This document shows positions 57,715 to 64,000 of a stretch of DNA of 64,000 nt, one piece after another. Below the pieces are notes generated by a model that saw only the letters and a list, made by a program, of their open reading frames with translations, was not told the origin of the DNA and searched no databases. Both the position numbers and the translations under genes were made by a program. Source of the DNA: Buttiauxella agrestis ATCC 33320 (lineage in GTDB: Bacteria; Pseudomonadota; Gammaproteobacteria; Enterobacterales; Enterobacteriaceae). How positions within the stretch are numbered: the stretch's first letter is position 1; every line of letters starts with the position of its first letter. The stretch covers positions 2,356,001 through 2,420,000 of the forward strand of contig JALKFA010000001.1 in NCBI GenBank assembly GCA_024169445.1. The letters are read 5' to 3'.

Positions 57715-58831
57715 TTGCCCAATGCAGATGCGGTGCGTGCGGAAGAAATGGTGAACTATTTTCCACTGAATGCGCGAGCCTCCAGCAGTGAAACCCGTTC
57801 CGATCATGCCACGCCATTTACCATCAGCTACGAATTATCCCCCGCGCCGAGGAATGAGCAGCACACGCTCCTGCGCCTTGATATAGCAGCAAAAGATATT
57901 AAAAACATGCAAATGCCACCATCGAATTTGGTTTTCCTGGTGGACACCTCCGGCTCGATGATGTCCGCTGATCGGTTGCCGCTGATTAAATCGGCGCTCA
58001 AGCTCCTTGTGAATGATCTGCGCGAACAAGATCGCATTGCCATTGTGACCTATTCTGGCTCTTCAGAAGTGCTTTTAGCGTCCACTTCCGGAGCTGATAA
58101 AAAAACCATTCTTAATGCGCTTGATAGCCTTGATGCGGGTGGTTCAACCAACGGTGGCGCGGGTTTGAAAATGGCTTATCAACAGGCTGAAAAAGGGTTT
58201 ATCAAAGGAGGCGTTAACCGTATTTTATTAGCCCCGATGGGGATTTTAACGTCGGAATTGACGATCCTAAAGACATTGAAGCCATAGTAAAAAAAGAGCG
58301 TGAATCTGGCGTGACGCTTTCCACTCTTGGTGTAGGCGACGATAATTTTAATGATGAGATGATGGTGAAAATTGCGGATGTGGGTAATGGAAATTACAGT
58401 TACCTCGATTCATTATCCGAAGCGCAGAAAGTATTAATAATGAAATGCGTCAGACATTCGTTACCGTAGCAAAAGATGTTAAAGCGCAGATCGAATTTAA
58501 TCCGAATAATGTTATTGAGTATCGCCAAATAGGCTATGAAAAACGTCAACTGCGTGATGAAGATTTTAATAACGATGCGGTAGATGCCGGTGATATAGGT
58601 GCCGGTAAACATGTCACGGTATTATTTGAACTCACGCTGGCAGGCCAAAAACAATCTGTTGATAGCCTGCGTTATGCTAAAAAAACAGCCACGACTGAGG
58701 GGAGTAAAACCAACGAATTACTCTGGGTTAAGCTGCGTTATAAACAGCCGCAAGGCGAGACTAGCCAACTGATCAATTTCCCGGTGAAACGCAGTGGTAA
58801 CACGTCCTTTAACACAGCCTCAGTGTTGTAG
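57715..58831 (+). pseudogene. yfbK: Truncated, frameshifted yfbK (von Willebrand factor A-domain protein)
   Basis: The remnant covers roughly the C-terminal two thirds of YfbK. The first frame (57715-58235) reads DAVRAEEMVNYFP, the VWA MIDAS motif DTSGSMM, and GGSTNGGAGLKMAYQQA. At about 58233-58235 one base is missing: GCCCCGATGGGG should read RILLATDGDFNVG. A second loss at about 58436 (GTATTAATAATG for VLNNEM) shifts the frame again, into AKDVKAQIEFNPNNVIEYRQ and on to a stop at 58831. The start codon and about 200 N-terminal residues are absent. yfbK lies near elaA in E. coli too. Confidence 0.88.
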
Positions 58832-58914
58832 GGGGGATAAGCGATAGCGCCATCCACCATTTTCGCCTGTTGTTGCCGATAAAAGTGTCGGATGACGCTG
58901 CGCTTATCCGACCT
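58832..58914. repeat. BIME: two REP units between yfbK remnant and elaA
   Basis: GGGGATAAGCGATAGCGCCA, completed by TCCACC (58832-58857), and TGTCGGATGACGCTGCGCTT with ATCCGACC (58886-58913) are opposed REP-type palindromes. The second shares GGATGACGCTGCGCTTATCC with the unit in the kdpC-kdpD gap. Confidence 0.78.
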
Positions 58915-59030
58915 GGGAAGAGGTTTGTCATCAGTCTGAAGCCTTGCAGATGCTCCATCCTGAATCGCCACTTGATGGCGGTTTTTTTATGCGTGAAGAT
59001 AGGCTCAATAAACTACGTGAGGGCAGCAGC

Positions 59031-59480
59031 ATGTTGATTTGGCAAGATTTGCATCATTCAGAATTGAGCGTCACCGATCTCTACACTCTTTTGGCATTAC
59101 GCAACGAAGTGTTTGTTGTCGAGCAAAATTGCCCTTATCAGGACATTGATGGCGACGATTTGCTGGGCGAAAACCGCCATATTCTCGGCTGGCAGGACGG
59201 TAAGCTGGTGGCTTATGCGCGCATTCTGAAAAGCGACAGCGAATTTGAACCGGTGGTGATTGGTCGTGTGATTATCGACAAAAGCGTGCGTGGCGAAAAA
59301 CTGGGCTATCAATTGATGGAGCAAGCGATGGCCTCTTGCCAGCAATTCTGGCCGGAAACTACTGTGTATTTAGGCGCGCAGGCGCATCTGCAAGCGTTCT
59401 ATGCTCACTTTGGTTTTTCCCCGGTTACGGATGTGTATGACGAAGATGGTATCCCACACCTTGGGATGGCGAATCGCTAA
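59031..59480 (+). CDS. elaA: GNAT-family acetyltransferase ElaA
   Basis: This is a 149-residue GNAT N-acetyltransferase of unknown substrate. It shows FVVEQNCPYQDIDGDD, the acetyl-CoA loop VRGEKLGYQLMEQA and LGAQAHLQAFYAHFGF. I chose the ATG at 59031, which gives MLIWQDLHHSELSV close to the E. coli start; an earlier in-frame ATG (58944) would add 29 unconserved residues. The ribosome site (GTGAGGGC) is weak. Confidence 0.9.
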   Translation: MLIWQDLHHSELSVTDLYTLLALRNEVFVVEQNCPYQDIDGDDLLGENRHILGWQDGKLVAYARILKSDSEFEPVVIGRVIIDKSVRGEKLGYQLMEQAMASCQQFWPETTVYLGAQAHLQAFYAHFGFSPVTDVYDEDGIPHLGMANR

Positions 59481-59538
59481 AAGCATTCATCTTGTCTATA
59501 GTTAGCGGACGAGTTTTTTTTATAAACGGAGAACAGTG

Positions 59539-59838
59539 ATGCAACCGTATGAATCTCGTCTTGATGATGATTTATCTCTGCTGAGCGAAACGTTAGAGGA
59601 AGTGCTGCGTTCCTCAGGTGACCCCGCTGACCAAAAGTATATTGAACTGAAAGAACGCGCTGAAAAGGCACTAAGTGATGTCAAAGCGCGCGTCAGTAAT
59701 GCGTCAGATAATTATTATTATCGTGCCAAAAAAGCTGTTTATCGTGCCGATGATTATGTTCATGACAAACCGTGGCAAGGCATTGGTGTCGGCGCGGCAG
59801 CTGGTTTAGTGTTGGGGCTATTGCTAGCCAGACGCTAG
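59539..59838 (+). CDS. elaB: Tail-anchored ribosome-associated membrane protein ElaB
   Basis: This is a 99-residue DUF883/YqjD-family protein, linked in E. coli to stationary phase and stress protection. It has a helical N-terminal region (DDDLSLLSETLEEVLRSSGD), a central basic/aromatic part, and a C-terminal hydrophobic anchor GIGVGAAAGLVLGLLLARR. I use ATG 59539 rather than the adjacent GTG at 59536 because GGAGAA lies at better spacing. Confidence 0.93.
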   Translation: MQPYESRLDDDLSLLSETLEEVLRSSGDPADQKYIELKERAEKALSDVKARVSNASDNYYYRAKKAVYRADDYVHDKPWQGIGVGAAAGLVLGLLLARR

Positions 59839-59874
59839 GGCTATTCCGGCACATAGATACGTTGTGTGCCGGTT

Positions 59875-59908
59875 AAAAAATCTTACCTATTGGGTGGGAT
59901 TTTTTTTT
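59875..59908 (+). terminator. Terminator of elaB
   Basis: AAAAAATCTTACC pairs with GGTGGGATTTTTTTT (two G-U pairs) and ends in a T-run. A further stem CCGGCACA/TGTGCCGG lies just before it. Confidence 0.75.
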
Positions 59909-59958
59909 GCCGCCATGACCACGTATAATCAAGGGTTTTCAGGGAAGGTGAGGTAAAC

Positions 59959-61260
59959 GTGAATTCAGTTGTCGTCGCGCTGCAACAGTTACAACTTGCA
60001 TTGAACGCAGAATTTGCGGATGCGCCAGGACTACAGCAAATATCGTTTGCCGTAACCTTGAGTGATGCCTCAGATGCTCTCGCATGGTTGACTACTCAAC
60101 GGCTTTATCCTCAATTCTACTGGCAACAGCGTAATGGCGATGACGAAATTGCCGCACTTGGCCTGGTACACCAGTTCAACACATTAGAAGCGGCGAGAGA
60201 GTTTCTTGATGATTATGCCGGTCAGCCCGCTATTCGTATCGCTGGCGTCAATGCGTTCGACCCCGCGACCAGTTTTTTATTTCTCCCAAGACTCGAATGG
60301 CGACGCACGGGTGGCGATGCGCAGCTTCATCTCCATCTGTATAGCGAAACATCCTTAAAGGAAGACGCGCGCGCCGCGCAGGCTTTCCTTGAACAACTCC
60401 TGCCAGCCAAACAATTACCGCTACAGCACCTGAATTGTGTGGGCGAGCAACATATTCCGCCACAGAGTGAATGGCTGAAACTTATCGATCTCGCGACAAG
60501 CGCTATTGAACAGCATGAACTCGACAAAGTGGTGCTGGCTAGAGCCACCGATCTGCAATTTACTACGGCGGTTTCTGCGGCGGGTTTTATGGCGGCCAGC
60601 CGTCGGGTCAACCTGAATTGCTATCATTTTCTTATGGTGTTTGACGCCAGCAATGCGTTCCTCGGCTCAAGCCCGGAGCGCTTATGGCGGCGCATCGACA
60701 CGGCATTACGCACTGAAGCATTAGCCGGAACGGTGGCGAATCACCCTGATGATCACCGGGCCTGGTCGTTGGGGCAGTGGTTGCTAAAAGATGATAAAAA
60801 CCAACGTGAAAATATGTTGGTTGTTGAAGACATCTGCCAGCGTTTGCATAAAACGGTGGGAACGATCGACGTACTGCCGCCGCAAATTGTGCGCCTGCGA
60901 AAAGTGCAGCATTTACGTCGCTGCATTTGGACTGTTCTGGCGCAACCGGACGACGCCGCCTGCCTGACGATGCTGCAACCGACTGCCGCTGTTGCAGGCT
61001 TACCGCGAGATGTGGCGCGAGATTTCATCGACAAAAATGAACCATTCGAGCGCGAATGGTACGCGGGGTCAGCGGGGTATTTGTCACAACGTCAGTCTGA
61101 GTTCTGCGTTGCCTTGCGCTCGGCAAAAGTCACTAATCATATTGTCCGTCTGTATGCCGGAGCTGGCATTGTTGCGGGTTCTGACGCGGCAGAAGAATGG
61201 CAAGAAATAGAAAATAAAGCCGCCGGGTTGCGAACATTGCTGACGAAAACGATGTTCTAA
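59959..61260 (+). CDS. menF: Isochorismate synthase MenF
   Basis: MenF converts chorismate to isochorismate, the first step of menaquinone synthesis. The 433-residue product belongs to the chorismate-binding (anthranilate synthase component I) superfamily. It shows the base/acid Lys in [33 protein letters not shown], and the C-terminal [18 protein letters not shown]. The start is GTG 59959 behind AGGTGAGG. menD follows after 80 bases. Confidence 0.95.
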   Translation: MNSVVVALQQLQLALNAEFADAPGLQQISFAVTLSDASDALAWLTTQRLYPQFYWQQRNGDDEIAALGLVHQFNTLEAAREFLDDYAGQPAIRIAGVNAFDPATSFLFLPRLEWRRTGGDAQLHLHLYSETSLKEDARAAQAFLEQLLPAKQLPLQHLNCVGEQHIPPQSEWLKLIDLATSAIEQHELDKVVLARATDLQFTTAVSAAGFMAASRRVNLNCYHFLMVFDASNAFLGSSPERLWRRIDTALRTEALAGTVANHPDDHRAWSLGQWLLKDDKNQRENMLVVEDICQRLHKTVGTIDVLPPQIVRLRKVQHLRRCIWTVLAQPDDAACLTMLQPTAAVAGLPRDVARDFIDKNEPFEREWYAGSAGYLSQRQSEFCVALRSAKVTNHIVRLYAGAGIVAGSDAAEEWQEIENKAAGLRTLLTKTMF

Positions 61261-61340
61261 ATACTATTACCGACCCATATCAAAATAACTATTCCATCTA
61301 TAATTATAATGAGTCAGCAAAATTGACTCAGGACTTAATC

Positions 61341-63011
61341 ATGTCGATAAGCTCGTTTAACCGCCGTTGGGCTACGGTAATTCTTGAAGCGCTAACTCGT
61401 CACGGAGTCCGCCATGTGTGCGTGGCACCGGGTTCGCGTTCTACTCCGCTGACCCTTGGCGCGGCTGAAAATAGGGCTTTTATTTGTCATACGCACTTTG
61501 ACGAACGTGGTTTAGGCCATCTGGCACTTGGCCTGGCAAAAGCCAGCCAGGCTCCTGTCGCTATCATCGTCACCTCCGGAACGGCTGTCGCCAACCTCTA
61601 TCCGGCGATTATTGAAGCCGGTTTGACGGGTGAAAAACTGGTGGTTTTGACCGCCGATCGTCCACCTGAACTTATTGATTGCGGTGCTAATCAGGCGATT
61701 CGCCAGCCCGGAATTTTTAGCTCCCATCCGACTCAAGCGATTAATTTGCCACGGCCCACGCAGGATATTCCCGCGCGCTGGCTGGTTTCGACCATTGATA
61801 ACGCGATGGGGCAATTGGTGGGCGGAGCAGTTCATATCAATTGTCCGTTTGCCGAGCCACTATACGGTGAGCTTGATGAAACCGGCATCAACTGGCAACA
61901 GGCGCTTGGCGACTGGTGGCAAAGTGATAAACCCTGGCTGCGCATGGCCGCGGCTCAGGAAGTGATGAAACAGCGCGACTGGTTCTTCTGGCGGCAAAAA
62001 CGTGGCGTGGTGGTGGCCGGGCGTTTGAATGCCGATGAAGGCAAACAGGTGGCCTTATGGGCGAAAACATTGGGTTGGCCGCTGATTAGCGATGTTTTAT
62101 CGCAAACCGGGCAGCCGCTGCCTTGTGCGGATTTATGGCTGAGCAACAGCCAGGCCGTCACCGAGCTTGCCGAAGCGCAGATTATTATCCAGTTTGGCAG
62201 CAGCTTGACCGGTAAACGTGTCCTGCAATGGCAGGCTACCTGCGAGCCGGAAGAGTATTGGCTGGTAGATAACTTACCCAACCGGCTTGATCCGGCGAAT
62301 CATCGCGGCCGCCGAATATCTTGCGATATCGCGCAATGGCTGGAGCTTCATCCGGCTGAAAAACGCCTCGCATGGGACGAGAAATTAACCACCCTGGCAA
62401 AACTCGCGCAGCAGACGGTGAAAAAGGGCACAGCTGAATTTGGCGAGGCGCAAATCGCCGCGCGTTTGCCTGAACTATTGCCGGAAGCCGGGCAGCTATT
62501 TGTTGGCAACAGCCTGGTGGTGCGGCTGGTGGACGCCTTTGCCCAACTTCCTGCCGGTTATCCGGTCTACAGCAACCGTGGCGCAAGTGGTATCGATGGC
62601 CTGCTCTCGACTGCCGCCGGTGTGCAACGTGCCACAGCCCGCTCAACGCTGGCGATCGTCGGCGATCTCTCTGCGCTCTATGATCTCAATTCGCTGGCGC
62701 TACTACGCCAGGTTTCTGCGCCGTTTGTTTTGCTGATCGTGAATAATAATGGCGGGCAAATATTCTCGTTATTGCCAACGCCTGCGGCCGAACGTGAGCG
62801 CTTCTACTGCATGCCGCAGAACGTTAATTTTGCCCACGCGGCGGCGATGTTTAACCTTAGCTATCACAACCCGACAAGCTGGGACGAATTGCAGGATGCG
62901 GTTAACCGCGCCTGGCACAGCCCGCAAACTACCATCATTGAAGCGACCGTGCCCGAAACGGATGGCGCGCAAACCTTGCAGAATCTACTGGCGCAGGTTA
63001 GCCAGGCATGA
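61341..63011 (+). CDS. menD: 2-succinyl-5-enolpyruvyl-6-hydroxy-3-cyclohexene-1-carboxylate synthase MenD
   Basis: MenD is a thiamine-diphosphate enzyme that joins 2-oxoglutarate to isochorismate. The 556-residue length equals E. coli. Visible are [27 protein letters not shown] (catalytic Glu), [13 protein letters not shown], and the ThDP motif [12 protein letters not shown] to [15 protein letters not shown] 61341 is chosen over an upstream TTG. It overlaps menH by four bases. Confidence 0.96.
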   Translation: MSISSFNRRWATVILEALTRHGVRHVCVAPGSRSTPLTLGAAENRAFICHTHFDERGLGHLALGLAKASQAPVAIIVTSGTAVANLYPAIIEAGLTGEKLVVLTADRPPELIDCGANQAIRQPGIFSSHPTQAINLPRPTQDIPARWLVSTIDNAMGQLVGGAVHINCPFAEPLYGELDETGINWQQALGDWWQSDKPWLRMAAAQEVMKQRDWFFWRQKRGVVVAGRLNADEGKQVALWAKTLGWPLISDVLSQTGQPLPCADLWLSNSQAVTELAEAQIIIQFGSSLTGKRVLQWQATCEPEEYWLVDNLPNRLDPANHRGRRISCDIAQWLELHPAEKRLAWDEKLTTLAKLAQQTVKKGTAEFGEAQIAARLPELLPEAGQLFVGNSLVVRLVDAFAQLPAGYPVYSNRGASGIDGLLSTAAGVQRATARSTLAIVGDLSALYDLNSLALLRQVSAPFVLLIVNNNGGQIFSLLPTPAAERERFYCMPQNVNFAHAAAMFNLSYHNPTSWDELQDAVNRAWHSPQTTIIEATVPETDGAQTLQNLLAQVSQA

Positions 63012-63790
63012 CCCTGCATGCGGTTTATCGCGAAGGGCGTGATGCGACCTTGCCGTGTCTTGTCTGGCTGCACGGTTTCTTAGGTTGCCAGCGTGAGTGG
63101 GAAGCGGTGAGCGAGAACTTTATCGACTGGCCGCAACTGCGAATTGATTTGCCCGGTCACGGGAAATCGGCCGATATCACGGTGAACGACTTTCATCAGG
63201 TTGACCAACTGCTGCGAAAAACGCTTCTTAGTTACAACATCCTAAAATACTGGCTTATTGGCTATTCCCTTGGCGGACGTGTGGCGATGGTCCATGCTTG
63301 CCAGGGGGATAATCCCGGCTTATGTGGGCTGGTTGTCGAAGGGGGCCATCCGGGCCTTGAGGATGAAAATGCCCGCCTGGAAAGGCAAACCAACGACCAT
63401 CTTTGGGGGCAACGTTTGTGCAACGAACCGCTCAAAGAGGTACTTAACGACTGGTATCAACAAGCAGTTTTTCAGTCGCTTAACGACCCACAGCGCGCAG
63501 CACTTGTCATGCTGCGTAGCCAGAATAACGGTGCAAGTCTTGCGGCAATGCTTGAGGCAACATCGCTCGGCAAGCAACCCGATTTACGCGCGGCGCTCAA
63601 ACAACTGCCGCAGCCTTTTTACTACCTGTGTGGTGAGCGGGATGAAAAATTCCGCGCCGTGGCAAACAGCTTAGGCCTGGCACCGCATCTTATTACTGCC
63701 GCAGGCCACAACGCGCATCGGGAAAACCCCGCCGCTTTTAGCGCCTGTCTGCTCAACTTATTACGAAAACCTGGCGAGGAAACACCATGA
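63008..63790 (+). CDS. menH: 2-succinyl-6-hydroxy-2,4-cyclohexadiene-1-carboxylate synthase MenH
   Basis: MenH removes pyruvate from the MenD product. The 260-residue alpha/beta hydrolase has the oxyanion loop [13 protein letters not shown], the nucleophile elbow [10 protein letters not shown] (Ser near 87), VEGGHPGL and the catalytic His in [10 protein letters not shown]. It overlaps menD and menB by four bases each. Confidence 0.95.
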   Translation: MTLHAVYREGRDATLPCLVWLHGFLGCQREWEAVSENFIDWPQLRIDLPGHGKSADITVNDFHQVDQLLRKTLLSYNILKYWLIGYSLGGRVAMVHACQGDNPGLCGLVVEGGHPGLEDENARLERQTNDHLWGQRLCNEPLKEVLNDWYQQAVFQSLNDPQRAALVMLRSQNNGASLAAMLEATSLGKQPDLRAALKQLPQPFYYLCGERDEKFRAVANSLGLAPHLITAAGHNAHRENPAAFSACLLNLLRKPGEETP

Positions 63791-64000
63791 TTTATCCAGA
63801 TGAACAAATGCTCTATGCCCCGATTGAATGGCAGGATTGCTCGGAAGGTTACAGCGATATTCGTTACCACAAATCGGCTGACGGCATCGCCAAAATCACC
63901 ATCAACCGCCCTGAAGTGCGCAACGCATTCCGCCCGTTGACCGTCAAAGAGATGATTAATGCGCTGGCCGATGCACGTTATGACGACAACATCGGTACCA
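63787..64000 (+). CDS. menB: 1,4-dihydroxy-2-naphthoyl-CoA synthase MenB, N-terminal part (cut by window edge)
   Basis: MenB closes the naphthoquinone ring in menaquinone synthesis. The first 71 codons are present: [20 protein letters not shown], then crotonase-fold [20 protein letters not shown]. The ATG overlaps the menH stop, with GAGGA upstream. The rest lies outside the window. Confidence 0.95.
   Translation, partial: MIYPDEQMLYAPIEWQDCSEGYSDIRYHKSADGIAKITINRPEVRNAFRPLTVKEMINALADARYDDNIGT

Overview
The window is a piece of chromosome from a member of the Enterobacteriaceae. Its core genes (nadD-holA-lptE-leuS, gltIJKL, lnt-corC-ybeY-ybeZ-miaB, ubiF, a Gln/Met/Leu tRNA array, asnB, nagBACD/nagE, glnS, chiPQ, fur-fldA-ybfE-ybfF, seqA-pgm, kdpFABCDE, ybfA) follow the order known around 14-16 min of the Escherichia coli map, and most proteins are close in length and sequence to the E. 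coli ones as I remember them. It is not E. coli itself: it carries an inositol cluster, ERIC elements, one fewer tRNA-Gln and a different NagE membrane domain. I cannot fix the genus from the sequence alone. Buttiauxella, Kluyvera and Enterobacter relatives are plausible.

Layout. 1-5175: end of nadD, then holA, lptE, leuS and, on the other strand, ybeL. 5205-19580: an accessory block between ybeL and gltL that encodes inositol uptake and breakdown. It has an RpiR-type regulator (iolR), iolA-iolD in one unit, and a second unit iolG, CUT2-type ABC transporter (binding protein, ATPase, permease), a second Gfo/Idh dehydrogenase, iolC fused to a DUF2090 domain, iolE and iolB. Together these can take inositol to DHAP and acetyl-CoA. 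19640-31004: glutamate/aspartate ABC transporter with the SroC sRNA, lnt-corC-ybeY-ybeZ, miaB, ubiF and six tRNAs. 31256-43856: asnB, the amino-sugar regulon (nagDCAB divergent from nagE), glnS and the chitoporin operon chiPQ, tied together by NagC and CRP sites and by a ChiX sRNA target. 43946-49003: fur, fldA, ybfE, ybfF, seqA, pgm. 49015-57423: kdp potassium pump with its two-component system, then ybfA.

At about 57.4-57.7 kb the E. coli-like order breaks. Immediately after ybfA comes a 5'-truncated, twice frameshifted yfbK remnant, then elaA, elaB and menF-menD-menH-menB, genes that lie near 51 min in E. coli and in the opposite sense. This fits one endpoint of a large inversion across the replication terminus.

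The most interesting items are the ABC-fed inositol operon with its fused IolC-DUF2090 enzyme and repeated operator motif (one copy built into a terminator), three ERIC elements in different states (complete, deleted beside SroC, and expanded by four tandem hairpins), and the chromosomal breakpoint. I did not find a wholly unknown system.
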